64,000 nt of DNA from Phorcysia thermohydrogeniphila (GTDB lineage Bacteria; Aquificota; Aquificia; Desulfurobacteriales; Desulfurobacteriaceae): positions 174,240 through 238,239 of the forward strand of contig NZ_SMFV01000003.1 of NCBI RefSeq assembly GCF_004339575.1. The letters run 5' to 3'. A program made the translations under genes and the position numbers. The notes under the pieces were generated by a model that was not told where the DNA came from, made no database searches, and worked only from the letters and a program-made list of their open reading frames with translations. Shown here one piece after another: positions 9,711 to 17,888 of this stretch; position 1 is the first letter of the stretch; each line of letters begins with the position of its first letter.

Positions 9711-10184
9711 CTACCTCCTCTTAACGACTAAGACAGGACACTCGGCCTTTTTTATGACTGCCTTGGCCGTGCTTCCAATCTCAAGGATTCTCTCCATAAG
9801 TCCTTTACCGTGGTAACCGATAACTATAACGTTAACCCCTTCCTCCTCTGCCACCCTGACTATCTCGTCTGAGGGAGTTCCTACGGTGAGAACCTTCTTT
9901 ACATTAAAACCTGCCTTCTCAAAGTCCCCTGCAAGGATGTCAAGCATCTCTTGGTGGCGCTTTAGAACTTCCCTTTCAACTTCGGGCAGGTGGGAGTAGA
10001 GAAGAGCAACGTCAAGGGCAAAGGGGTCGTCAAACTGGGGAAGGCTAAACTCAAGTGGAGATATAACGTGGAGGAGAACAACCTCCTCTGCTCCGGCCTC
10101 CCTTAGCTTTAAGGCGTAATCCTTTGCAGTTTCTGCAAGTTCAGAAAAATCGGTCGGGTAGAGGACTTTCTTAAAAAGTGGCAT
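9711..10184 (-). CDS. Universal stress protein (UspA family)
   Basis: Single-domain universal stress protein of 157 residues, soluble, expected to dimerise and bind ATP. The N-terminal KVLYPTDFSE strand and the late nucleotide loop GYHGKGLMERILEIGS are visible. The usual loop is G-2X-G-9X-G(S/T); here there are ten residues between the second glycine and GS, so nucleotide binding is probable and not certain. ATG start with GAGGTG eight bases ahead. It lies between mazG and mtnA on the same strand, with only three bases before mtnA. Confidence 0.92.
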   Translation of the reverse strand: MPLFKKVLYPTDFSELAETAKDYALKLREAGAEEVVLLHVISPLEFSLPQFDDPFALDVALLYSHLPEVEREVLKRHQEMLDILAGDFEKAGFNVKKVLTVGTPSDEIVRVAEEEGVNVIVIGYHGKGLMERILEIGSTAKAVIKKAECPVLVVKRR

Positions 10185-10216
10185 TAAACACCTCTTTTAT
10201 TTGGCTTTGTGAAAAA

Positions 10217-10996
10217 TCATAGCATTTTTTCTTTTGCCTCCTGCCAAAGGAGCTCCATCTCGTCAACAGACATATCCTCAAGCTTCTTTCCCATCTCCTT
10301 AGCCCTTTTCTCCATATACCTAAACCTCTTCTCAAACTTCTCGTTCGCCTTAGAAAGGGCTAACTCTGGATTGATACCCAAGAACCTAACCAAGTTAATG
10401 GCCATAAAGAGGAGGTCTCCGGCCTCTTCCTCCAATTTTTCCCTATCCCCTTCTTTTAGTGCCTCTGAGAGCTCCTCAATCTCCTCCTTCATCTTCTCCT
10501 TTATTCCATCAAAGCTATTCCAGTCAAAACCTACCTTTGCCGCCCTCTTCTGTAACTTGTAGGCCCTCTCCCAAGAGGGTAAAGACTCTGGAATCCCGTC
10601 AAGGAGAGACTCCTTCTTCTTCCCTTCCTTCTCCTTAAACTTGTCCCACTCCTTTAAAACATCATCGGCAGTTTTTATGTCCTCCCTGTCTCCAAAAACG
10701 TGGGGATGACGGAAGACAAGTTTTTTAGCAATGGCGTCAACAACATCGCTTACATCAAACTTTCCCTCTTCCTTTGCTATCTGGGAGTGAAAGACTATCT
10801 GAAGCAGAAGGTCTCCAAGCTCTTCTTTCAGACCCTCAAAGTCCTTCTTCCTTATGGCGTCAACGACTTCATAGGTTTCCTCTATAAGGTAAGGAACAAG
10901 GGACTCGTGGGTCTGTTTTCTGTCCCAAGGACACCCTTGGGGAGACCTTAACTTTTCCATTATTTTCACCAAATCATCAAAAGAGTACTTTTTCAT
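10217..10996 (-). CDS. mazG: Nucleoside triphosphate pyrophosphohydrolase MazG
   Basis: MazG hydrolyses NTPs and dNTPs to monophosphates and pyrophosphate, clearing damaged nucleotides and, in E. coli, modulating ppGpp. The 259-residue protein has both MazG repeats: the N-terminal one with CPWDRKQTHESL, EETYEVVDAI and EELGDLL, and the C-terminal catalytic one with EEIEELSEAL and EEAGDLLFMAINLVRFL. Length and order match the full bacterial two-domain enzyme. AAGGAGGAAGGG lies just before the ATG. Confidence 0.96.
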   Translation of the reverse strand: MKKYSFDDLVKIMEKLRSPQGCPWDRKQTHESLVPYLIEETYEVVDAIRKKDFEGLKEELGDLLLQIVFHSQIAKEEGKFDVSDVVDAIAKKLVFRHPHVFGDREDIKTADDVLKEWDKFKEKEGKKKESLLDGIPESLPSWERAYKLQKRAAKVGFDWNSFDGIKEKMKEEIEELSEALKEGDREKLEEEAGDLLFMAINLVRFLGINPELALSKANEKFEKRFRYMEKRAKEMGKKLEDMSVDEMELLWQEAKEKML

Positions 10997-11062
10997 CCCT
11001 TCCTCCTTGAGACGGGAAAAAGCAGGGTCGTGCAGGAAAAAAGATAAGCCTGAAGGGAATGG

Positions 11063-11365
11063 TTAGAACCTTTCTATGACGGGAACGGGATTGATTTCCT
11101 TAATAGACCTGACCTGTGGCCTGTAGATGAGCTCCCAGTCAACAACGGGGAGCTCCCCCGTTTTTTTAAAGATTTTCCACTTGGCTTCAGAAATAGCCTT
11201 TGATACCTCCTTAAAGAGCTCGTAGCTAAAGGGCTCCGTAACAACAATCTTAAGCCTTACTCCCTTTTCTCCATCCTTAAGTGGCAGAAGGTCAACATCC
11301 CTAACAAAGGGAAGATCTTTTAAAGAGTCCTCAACTGTTACAGCAACCTTTAAGAGGTTCACCAC
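11063..11365 (-). CDS. Hypothetical protein, paired with a HEPN-like gene
   Basis: I do not recognise this 100-residue protein. It is soluble, with no signal or membrane segment, and its alternating hydrophobic pattern (KVAVTVED, VRLKIVVTEP, VVDWELIYRP) suggests an alpha/beta sandwich. It begins eight bases after the HEPN-like gene, so the two are probably co-expressed. HEPN proteins often pair with small nucleotidyltransferases, but no GS..RG or D.D motif of that family is visible here. Confidence 0.7.
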   Translation of the reverse strand: MVNLLKVAVTVEDSLKDLPFVRDVDLLPLKDGEKGVRLKIVVTEPFSYELFKEVSKAISEAKWKIFKKTGELPVVDWELIYRPQVRSIKEINPVPVIERF

Positions 11366-11373
11366 CCCTCCCT

Positions 11374-11757
11374 TTAGATTCGCTTTGACTCGTAGCTGAG
11401 TATTAGGCTCTTCACCCTTGAAACGTACTCCTCCACCTTTGAGGCGTGGCTTTTTGAAAAGGCTATCCCGTAGTACTCAAGTCCCTTAACAACCGCGTAG
11501 AGCTCTTCTGCAAAAACTGTCAGTTTTTGAAGCTGTTCAGGTCTAAAAATTCCCCTTCTGTAGAGCTTCTTTATAAAGAGAGAAAGGAGCTCCGGGTAGC
11601 TCTTCACACCAATTGCGTCTGTGCCAACTACTCCCTGCATAAAGTAGAAAAAGGCCTGATAACAGTTTGAGAGGGCAGAGTTCAAGTAGTCGTTTTCCAA
11701 GGCCATCCAAGCTACTTTTAACCTTTCTTCAGCCTTTTTTAGACTTTCCCTTTCCAT
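11374..11757 (-). CDS. HEPN-domain-like protein
   Basis: All-helical 127-residue protein with the HEPN pattern: an N-terminal helix ending in A..AL, the central SALSNCYQAFFYFMQGVV helix (in place of R-AYYA-F) and a last long helix after a short loop YYGIAFSKSHASK where HEPN proteins have R..ADY. The R-x4-6-H ribonuclease motif is not present, so a catalytic RNase role is doubtful. First gene of its operon, divergent from cysS. Confidence 0.65.
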   Translation of the reverse strand: MERESLKKAEERLKVAWMALENDYLNSALSNCYQAFFYFMQGVVGTDAIGVKSYPELLSLFIKKLYRRGIFRPEQLQKLTVFAEELYAVVKGLEYYGIAFSKSHASKVEEYVSRVKSLILSYESKRI

Positions 11758-11811
11758 ATTTTAACCTTAACAAACTTTTAGAACATTTATTATTGTATCA
11801 TAAATTCAGTA

Positions 11812-11841
11812 TTGCAAAGGTCGGAAAGAAACATTTTGTAT
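11812..11841 (+). promoter_or_regulatory. Possible cysS promoter
   Basis: TTGCAA, an 18-base gap and TTGTAT, immediately followed by AAAT. It is the best sigma70-like pair in the 118-base divergent gap ahead of cysS. The -10 is weak, so this is tentative. Confidence 0.3.
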
Positions 11842-11875
11842 AAATTCCTGTGAAAAACTTTGCGGAGAGAAGAGG

Positions 11876-13294
11876 ATGGGAATAAAGGTCTTCAATACGC
11901 TAACCGAGAAGAAAGAGGAGTTCGTTCCCCTTGAGGGTAAAACCGTCAGGATGTACGTCTGTGGCCCAACAGTTTACGACCACGCCCACATAGGTCACGC
12001 AAGGAGTGCAGTCGTCTTTGACGTTATTAGAAGGTGGCTTGAGTACAGGGGTTACGAGGTCATATACGTTCGCAACTACACAGACATAGACGACAAAATC
12101 ATAAAGAGGTCAAGGGAAGAGGGAATACCTTGGTACGAGGTAGCCCAGAAGTACATAGACTCCTACGAAGAGGATATGAGGGCTCTCAACGTCAAAGAGC
12201 CAACCTACAAGCCGAGGGTTACAGAGCACATACCGGAGATAATAGAGGTAATAAAAGGGCTCATTGAGAAAGGTTACGCCTACGAAGCAAACGGAGACGT
12301 CTACTTCTCCGTAGAAAAGTTCCCCGGTTACGGAAAGCTCTCTAAGAGGAAGTTAGAAGAGCTCATAGCCGGAGCTCGGATAGAGCCGGGAGAGGGTAAA
12401 AAGAACCCCCTTGACTTTGCCCTCTGGAAAAAATCAAAGGAAGGCGAACCGGGATGGGAATCCCCTTGGGGAATCGGCAGGCCCGGCTGGCATATAGAGT
12501 GTTCTGCAATGTCAATGAAGTATCTCGGCGAAACGATGGACATTCACGGTGGAGGACTTGACCTAATCTTTCCACATCACGAAAATGAAATAGCCCAATC
12601 TGAGAGCTACACCGGAAAACCTTTCGTCCGTTACTGGATTCACAACGGCTTCGTAATGGTCAACAAGGAGAAGATGAGCAAGTCCCTCGGAAACTTCTTT
12701 ACAGTAAAGGAAATCCTTGAAAAGTTCTCCCCGGACGTCCTAAGGCTCTTTTTACTTTCAACCCACTATAGAAGCCCGATAGACTTCTCAACAGAAAGGC
12801 TTGAAGAGGCAGAAAGGAGCTTAAAGAGGCTACTAAACTTCCTTGACTCCAAGGAGGTAATACGTTCCTTACCCGAAAAGGGCGAAGAAGAAGACGTTAT
12901 TGACGTTGAAAGCTACAGGAAAAAGTTTGAAGAGGCTATGGACGACGACTTTAACACTGCAAAGGCTTTCGGTGTTCTCTTTGAACTTGTAAAAGAGGCA
13001 AATCAGCTTAAGGACAGATACCTTAGGGAAGGCAGGATACCAAAAGCGACAAAAACCTCCCTCGTTGAAGCAGTAGAGCTTGTTGAAAACATGCTTAAGC
13101 TCTTGGGACTAAAGCTTGAAAGGGAGAAGGAAGAGGGAATTGAAGATGAGCTGATAAAGCTTTTAATAGAGGTAAGGGGAGAGCTCCGAAAGCGCAAAAT
13201 CTTTGACCTTGCAGACAGGATAAGGGACAGATTGAAAGAGCTGGGAATAACCTTAGAGGACCTCCCAACGGGAACTGTTTACAAGAAAGGCTAA
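11876..13294 (+). CDS. cysS: Cysteinyl-tRNA synthetase
   Basis: Class I aminoacyl-tRNA synthetase charging tRNA-Cys. HIGH motif at 38-41 (AHIGHARS), KMSKS in KEKMSKSLGNF near 265, and the zinc ligands typical of CysRS (C29 in YVCGPTVYD, the Cys in HIECSAMS and the HHENEIAQSE block). At 472 residues it has the usual full length with the C-terminal DALR and anticodon-binding helices. GGAGAGAAGAGG runs into the ATG. First gene of a rightward cluster with three tiny membrane-protein genes. Confidence 0.98.
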   Translation: MGIKVFNTLTEKKEEFVPLEGKTVRMYVCGPTVYDHAHIGHARSAVVFDVIRRWLEYRGYEVIYVRNYTDIDDKIIKRSREEGIPWYEVAQKYIDSYEEDMRALNVKEPTYKPRVTEHIPEIIEVIKGLIEKGYAYEANGDVYFSVEKFPGYGKLSKRKLEELIAGARIEPGEGKKNPLDFALWKKSKEGEPGWESPWGIGRPGWHIECSAMSMKYLGETMDIHGGGLDLIFPHHENEIAQSESYTGKPFVRYWIHNGFVMVNKEKMSKSLGNFFTVKEILEKFSPDVLRLFLLSTHYRSPIDFSTERLEEAERSLKRLLNFLDSKEVIRSLPEKGEEEDVIDVESYRKKFEEAMDDDFNTAKAFGVLFELVKEANQLKDRYLREGRIPKATKTSLVEAVELVENMLKLLGLKLEREKEEGIEDELIKLLIEVRGELRKRKIFDLADRIRDRLKELGITLEDLPTGTVYKKG

Positions 13295-13295
13295 G

Positions 13296-13514
13296 ATGGG
13301 TAAGTTAGAAAAGGAGATTGAATTTTACAGAGACTTGTTTAGCAAAGTGTTTACCCTGTTTCTCGTAGTAAGTGGGGGAACTGTTGCCCACTTCTCACAG
13401 AAGGGAGTGGATTTACTTACCGCAGTAGGCATCCCTGTTTCGTTAATTCTACTTTGTTCTGTCTTAGTAACCGGATATCTTTATAAAAGTAAGGTAAATC
13501 AACTGGAGGACTAA
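13296..13514 (+). CDS. Small two-helix membrane protein
   Basis: Unrecognised 72-residue protein starting one base after the cysS stop. A short amphipathic N-terminus (GKLEKEIEFYRDLFSK) is followed by two hydrophobic helices (about 18-30 and 40-63) and a charged tail. Close linkage suggests transcription with cysS; nothing in the sequence gives a function. Confidence 0.65.
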   Translation: MGKLEKEIEFYRDLFSKVFTLFLVVSGGTVAHFSQKGVDLLTAVGIPVSLILLCSVLVTGYLYKSKVNQLED

Positions 13515-13518
13515 GCTA

Positions 13519-13614
13519 ATGGAAACTTTAGTCGTAGCTATATTTGCCCTTATGTTCATCACCTTAGGACTATTTTTCATCTACCTTGCTGTTCCGAGTA
13601 AAAAACACAGTTAA
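13519..13614 (+). CDS. 31-residue single-helix membrane peptide
   Basis: A very short frame: METLVVAIFALMFITLGL... with one strong membrane helix (residues 3-25) and a basic tail PSKKHS. It has GGAGG nine bases ahead of the ATG, overlapping the end of the preceding small gene, which supports real translation. Size and topology resemble accessory subunits of respiratory complexes, but that is only a resemblance. Confidence 0.5.
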   Translation: METLVVAIFALMFITLGLFFIYLAVPSKKHS

Positions 13615-13631
13615 CGCTAAAGGCAAAAAAG

Positions 13632-13772
13632 ATGGGTATCTACGACAGGGACTACTACAGGGAAAGAAAGGAGACCTCTAAAAGGTCGTTGTTTAAAGTT
13701 GCCTACTGGGTTATGGTTGGACTTTTTGTTCTGGCCTTTGTTGTTTACGTTCTGGCAGTCTTTTCCCGGTAG
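13632..13772 (+). CDS. 46-residue membrane protein with MGIYDRDYYR start
   Basis: Starts with the tyrosine-rich MGIYDRDYYRERKE, then a basic stretch and one membrane helix (about 23-43), ending SR. This N-terminal pattern is common in small bacterial membrane-anchored proteins, so I think the frame is real, although the ribosome site (AAAGGC) is weak. Its last 28 bases overlap the convergent radical SAM gene. Confidence 0.5.
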   Translation: MGIYDRDYYRERKETSKRSLFKVAYWVMVGLFVLAFVVYVLAVFSR

Positions 13773-14686
13773 AAGCGACACTTCGCTCCCTGCCGGGTCT
13801 CCCTCTCTTCAAATCTTTTCCTTATAAGGTTGATTACCCTGTGCTTTTCCCTGTGGCTACACCAAGAGGGGGCAACTAAGACTTCTGAGGGGGATTCCCC
13901 CGTTATTCTCTGAATTACCATTCTTTTAGGTAACCTCTCTATAAAGTCAACCACCAAGTCGGCATACTCTTCCTCTGTAAGGAGTTTAAAAGGCTTTTCC
14001 CTGTAAATCTTCTCAAGCTCTGTTCCCCTCATTACGTGAAGGGGGTGTATCTTCACGCCGTCTATACCGAGGGAGGAAAGAAAGTCTGCCGTCTCTAACA
14101 TGTCCTCCCTGTCTTCTGTCGGAAGCCCCAGAATAACGTGGGCACAGATGTTTATCTTTGGAAACCTCCTCGTCCTAAGGACTGCGTCTATAAAGTCTGA
14201 AACGCCGTGTCCCCGATTCATCCACCTTAAAGATTTAAAGTGGGAGCTCTCAAGGCCGTACTCTATCCAGACCAAGTAGTCATCGGTGTAAGAGTTTATG
14301 AGCTCTAAGGTTTCGTCAGGAACGCAGTCGGGACGAGTGCCGACTATCAGGCCTACAACTTCGGGGAACTTCTTTATCCTGTCGTAGATTCCTCTAAGGG
14401 TATCCGGAGATGCGTAAGTATTGGTGTAGGCCTGAAAGTAGACTAAGAACTTATCTGCCCCGTAACGCCTCCTGACCCTCTCTATTCCGGTAGCTATCTG
14501 CTTCTCAATGCTCATTTGCCTTTTCTGCTCGTCGTAGCCAGAGCCGGAAAAGCAGTAGATACAGCCCCCTCTTCCTTTCGTTCCATCCCTATTTGGACAG
14601 GTAAAGCCGGCGTCTACCGTTACCCGGTAGACTCTCTCACCAAAGATCTCCTTAAGGTAACGGGAAAAGGAGTAGTACCTCTCCAT
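13745..14686 (-). CDS. TIGR01212-type radical SAM protein (YhcC family)
   Basis: Radical SAM enzyme of the YhcC/TIGR01212 family, substrate unknown. Cysteines C30, C42 and C45 (C-x11-C-x2-C in CPNRDGTKGRGGCIYC) are the cluster ligands with the wide spacing typical of this family. Other family blocks are YFQAYTNTYA, GLIVGTRPDCV, EYGLES and HVILGLPTE. Length 313 is normal. Its ATG overlaps the stop of the upstream small gene by one base (TAATG). Confidence 0.92.
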   Translation of the reverse strand: MERYYSFSRYLKEIFGERVYRVTVDAGFTCPNRDGTKGRGGCIYCFSGSGYDEQKRQMSIEKQIATGIERVRRRYGADKFLVYFQAYTNTYASPDTLRGIYDRIKKFPEVVGLIVGTRPDCVPDETLELINSYTDDYLVWIEYGLESSHFKSLRWMNRGHGVSDFIDAVLRTRRFPKINICAHVILGLPTEDREDMLETADFLSSLGIDGVKIHPLHVMRGTELEKIYREKPFKLLTEEEYADLVVDFIERLPKRMVIQRITGESPSEVLVAPSWCSHREKHRVINLIRKRFEERETRQGAKCRFYREKTART

Positions 14687-15075
14687 TAGAGTTTTTCTTC
14701 TCCTCCTTCCTCCTCAAACTCAATTCCTACCGGAATAAACTCGGCAACGTCTGAAAGTCCCCACTCTTCAAACTTTTTCTTTCCCTCTTCCTCACACTCC
14801 AAGGGAACTACAAAGAAGAAACTTTCTCCAGACTTCCTACAGTGCTCTGCAATGGCCTTTGCCTTCTTCTCAGCCTCCTCAGTCTTAACCGTGTAGCAGT
14901 CCTCAACCTGAACGGCTATCTGCTGTCTCTCTCCGTTCTCATCCTCAAAGACGGCTAAAAAGTCCGGCAGGTACTCCTCCCCCTCTGCCATGGGCTCGTA
15001 GATTTCAAAACCCTCTTCCTCCATCAGAATCGCCATAACTTCAATCAGCTCTTCCTTAGTTAGTCTCTCTTCCAT
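14686..15075 (-). CDS. Small acidic protein, possible PD-(D/E)XK nuclease-like fold
   Basis: Unrecognised 129-residue acidic protein. The order E...LPDFLAVFED...QQIAVQVEDCYT resembles the PD-(D/E)XK core (acidic helix, PD at the end of a strand, then E on the next strand), but the lysine of the motif is replaced by the VQVED sequence, so activity is doubtful. I start at the second Met because GGAG lies six bases ahead. Coupled to the radical SAM gene downstream. Confidence 0.6.
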   Translation of the reverse strand: MEERLTKEELIEVMAILMEEEGFEIYEPMAEGEEYLPDFLAVFEDENGERQQIAVQVEDCYTVKTEEAEKKAKAIAEHCRKSGESFFFVVPLECEEEGKKKFEEWGLSDVAEFIPVGIEFEEEGGEEKL

Positions 15076-15119
15076 CACTTTCTCCTGAAAATTTTTAGCT
15101 CATTTTGAATTTTCTAATC

Positions 15120-15125
15120 TATAAT
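15120..15125 (+). promoter_or_regulatory. -10 element TATAAT ahead of the 15-21 kb operon
   Basis: A perfect TATAAT about 37 bases before the first gene of the rightward run. No good -35 box is seen at 16-18 bases, so the element is listed alone. Confidence 0.35.
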
Positions 15126-15161
15126 TTCCTGTAGCAACTACAAGAGCACAAGGAAAATGAA

Positions 15162-15743
15162 ATGTTAAGCTCTTCACAGATAAAGCTAAAAGCTCAGGAG
15201 CTCCTAAAACCTCTGGCTGAGGCCGTCAGCTCTACCGGAATTTCACCAAACGCCGTTACAGTTGCAGGTTTCTTCTTCTCACTAATCTCTGGTTTCTCCA
15301 TAGCAACGGGAAACCTTAACTTAGGAACTGCCTTCTTTATACTCTCTGGCATCTGCGATATGATGGACGGAATAATCGCAAGGGTTACTGGAAAAACGTC
15401 CCCCTTTGGAGCTTTCCTTGACTCTTTTCTGGACAGGTATTCAGACTTTTTCCCTCTAAGTGGCCTCGTTGTTTTCGGATTTGAAGAGGATAACCTTCCC
15501 ATCGTCCTGCTTTCCCTTTTCTCTATGGTAGGGGCTTTTGCCACAAGCTACGCAAGGGCAAGGGCAGAGTCCCTCGGAGCAGACTGTAAGTCCGGCCTTG
15601 TAGAAAGGCCTGAAAGGTTCTTCATCCTCCTCTTTGCGCTTATTTCTGGCCTTTTCGTAGAAGTTCTGTCAGTCCTTGCCGTTCTATCAAACCTTACGGC
15701 CTTCCAGAGACTACTCTGTGCAGCGGAGAAGCTTAGAAAGTGA
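15162..15743 (+). CDS. CDP-alcohol phosphatidyltransferase
   Basis: Integral membrane enzyme that transfers a phosphatidyl group from a CDP-diacylglycerol-type donor to an alcohol. The family motif D-x2-D-G-x2-A-R-x8-G-x3-D-x3-D is complete (D66, D69, G70, A73, R74, G83, D87, D91). The 193-residue size and the late ERPERF match the PgsA/archaetidylinositol-phosphate-synthase-like branch; the acceptor cannot be read from sequence. It overlaps mltG by GTGA. Confidence 0.92.
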   Translation: MLSSSQIKLKAQELLKPLAEAVSSTGISPNAVTVAGFFFSLISGFSIATGNLNLGTAFFILSGICDMMDGIIARVTGKTSPFGAFLDSFLDRYSDFFPLSGLVVFGFEEDNLPIVLLSLFSMVGAFATSYARARAESLGADCKSGLVERPERFFILLFALISGLFVEVLSVLAVLSNLTAFQRLLCAAEKLRK

Positions 15744-16765
15744 AGAGGTTCTTTGTAGTCTCCCTCTCTGTTTTGCTCTTAATCTCGTTAATCTCACTCT
15801 TTGCAATTTCTTACGTGGATAGAGCTCTCTTTTCCAAAAAACCCGTATCCTTATCCCTGCGTGTAGAGAGGGGAACTTCCGTAAAGGCTCTCCTCAAGGA
15901 GCTCAAAGAAAGAAATGTTGTAGATAATCCCCTCTTAGCCTACATCTACCTTAGGCTGAAGGAGCTAAAAATAAAGGAAGGTTGTTATGACCTAAGGGGA
16001 AATCTATCCACAGTAGAGGTGCTTAAAGAACTCTCTAAGGGAAGGCCGTGCTTAAAGAAGGTTACAATTCCCGAAGGTTCAGACATCTTTGACTTAGACA
16101 GAATACTATCCAAGGAAGGCTTCTGTAAAAGTGGGGAAGTTTTAAGCCTTTCAGAGGATAAGGGTTTCCTTTCGGAGCTCCAAATCCCCCACTTAGAAGG
16201 CTACGTTTACCCAGACACCTACTTTGTTAACGAGAAGGCCTCCTGCAAGGACGTCATAAGAACGGCCGTCTCCCACTTTAAAAGAGTTACCGGTAAACTC
16301 TTTTCCGAGTACACACCTCCGAGGCTTGTAAAAAAGGCCTTAGGGGAAGTTACAGAGGAAAAGCTCTTAGTAGTTGCGTCTATTGTGGAAAGGGAGACAA
16401 ACGTCAAGGAAGAAAAACCCATCATTGCCGGCGTGATATACAACAGGCTTATAAGGGGAATGAAGCTCCAGTGTGACCCGACAGTCTACTACGCCTACAA
16501 AAAGGCAGGAATCAAGAAGAAAAAACTCCACAGGGGGGATACATCATTCCCTTCTCCCTACAACACCTACTACGTTAAGGGACTTCCTCCTACGCCAATC
16601 TGTAACCCCGGAATTGACTCTATAAAGGCAGCAATGTACCCAGAAGAGACCCGTTACCTCTACTTTGTAGCAGCCGAAAAGGGACATATCTTTTCCACAA
16701 GTTATAATCAACACTTAAAAAACATTCGGAAACTCTATAGAGATGGCAAAAAGGTTCGTAATTGA
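15740..16765 (+). CDS. mltG: Endolytic murein transglycosylase MltG
   Basis: MltG cuts nascent glycan strands at the inner membrane and sets their length. One N-terminal membrane helix (about 3-25), a LysM-like segment (RVERGTSVKALLKEL), then the YceG domain with EGYVYPDTYF, ASIVERET (E217 aligned with the catalytic E218 of E. coli) and SPYNTYYVKGLPPTPICNPG. The 341-residue length is normal. GTG start coupled to the upstream stop; its end overlaps the next gene by 23 bases. Confidence 0.96.
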   Translation: MKRFFVVSLSVLLLISLISLFAISYVDRALFSKKPVSLSLRVERGTSVKALLKELKERNVVDNPLLAYIYLRLKELKIKEGCYDLRGNLSTVEVLKELSKGRPCLKKVTIPEGSDIFDLDRILSKEGFCKSGEVLSLSEDKGFLSELQIPHLEGYVYPDTYFVNEKASCKDVIRTAVSHFKRVTGKLFSEYTPPRLVKKALGEVTEEKLLVVASIVERETNVKEEKPIIAGVIYNRLIRGMKLQCDPTVYYAYKKAGIKKKKLHRGDTSFPSPYNTYYVKGLPPTPICNPGIDSIKAAMYPEETRYLYFVAAEKGHIFSTSYNQHLKNIRKLYRDGKKVRN

Positions 16766-17888
16766 TAGCTCAGGGGAGAAGTACCCATTTTCTAAAGGGG
16801 TCTTGGTTCGCTCACTCACCAGAACGGGACTTTCGGTGGAGGAGGCCTACGAGGTAGCAGATGAGGTAGCTTCCTCCTTCAGGGGAACTATCACCTCTGA
16901 GAAGCTGACAGAGCTCGTATACAACATACTCAAGGCAAAGTTTGGAAAGAGCTTTGCAAATAGGTATAAGAGCCTCGTAAAAGAGGGTGAGATTTTAGTC
17001 TCAGAGGATGACGGAAAAACCTACGTCCCTTTCTCCCGAGGGATTCTGGCAAGCTCCATCAGGTCTGCCGGCGTTGACGTTCAGGAGGCCTTTGACATAG
17101 CAAAGGAGGTTGCCGAACACTTTAGGCGTAGCGCCAAGTTTCACATTTCCCGCTCTGAGATTAGGGACATTACGAGCAAGCTCCTAAAGAAGAGGCTCGG
17201 AAAGGAGTACGCCCAGAGGTATCTCTTCTGGCGTCAGACTAAACAGCTAAGCAAGCCGATAATAATCCTCATCGGTGGCGCAACCGGCGTAGGCAAATCG
17301 CGACTTGCTGCTGAGCTTGCAGGAATTCTTGAAATAAACCGTATGGCCTCTACCGACTCCATCAGGGAAGTTATGAGGAAGATGGTTTCTAAGGAGTTCG
17401 TTCCCTCTATCCACGTTTCAAGCTACGAGGCCGGAGACGTTATCTACAAGTACGCAAAGCTTGAGAGGAAGCAGAAAATCCTCTACGGTTTCCTTGACCA
17501 AGTAGAGAAAGTCCTCACAGGAGTTGAGGCAGTAATTCAGAGGGCAATCAAGGAGAACATCAGCCTCATCGTTGAAGGTATCCACCTAATTCCCGGCATC
17601 TTTGAAAAGATGAAAAACAAAGCTCACATAGTCCACATAATTCTCACAACCTTTGACGAGGAGATACACCGGAGTAGGTTTAGATCCAGAGAGAAGATGT
17701 CCCAGAGAACGAGCAAAAAATACCTGAGGAACTTTGGGGCAATCAGGCTCATTCAGGACTTCCTCTACAGAACGGCTCACGAAAAAGGAATACCGGTTAT
17801 AGAGAACATTGACTTTGACCAGACGAGGGAAAAAGCCCTTGAGGTAATCACAGATAAACTCATAGAGGAGGTTGGAATAAAAGTATGA
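16743..17888 (+). CDS. 2-phosphoglycerate kinase with two ATP-cone domains
   Basis: The C-terminal half has a P-loop kinase (GGATGVGKS at 178-186) followed by STDSIREVMR, EGIHLIPG and RF..R, the pattern of 2-phosphoglycerate kinase, which makes 2,3-bisphosphoglycerate, a precursor of cyclic 2,3-diphosphoglycerate in methanogens. The N-terminal half holds two ATP-cone nucleotide-binding repeats (about 1-80 and 83-165), probably a regulatory module. No cyclic-phosphoglycerate synthetase gene is seen in the window, so the physiological role here is open. Confidence 0.85.
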   Translation: MAKRFVIDSSGEKYPFSKGVLVRSLTRTGLSVEEAYEVADEVASSFRGTITSEKLTELVYNILKAKFGKSFANRYKSLVKEGEILVSEDDGKTYVPFSRGILASSIRSAGVDVQEAFDIAKEVAEHFRRSAKFHISRSEIRDITSKLLKKRLGKEYAQRYLFWRQTKQLSKPIIILIGGATGVGKSRLAAELAGILEINRMASTDSIREVMRKMVSKEFVPSIHVSSYEAGDVIYKYAKLERKQKILYGFLDQVEKVLTGVEAVIQRAIKENISLIVEGIHLIPGIFEKMKNKAHIVHIILTTFDEEIHRSRFRSREKMSQRTSKKYLRNFGAIRLIQDFLYRTAHEKGIPVIENIDFDQTREKALEVITDKLIEEVGIKV

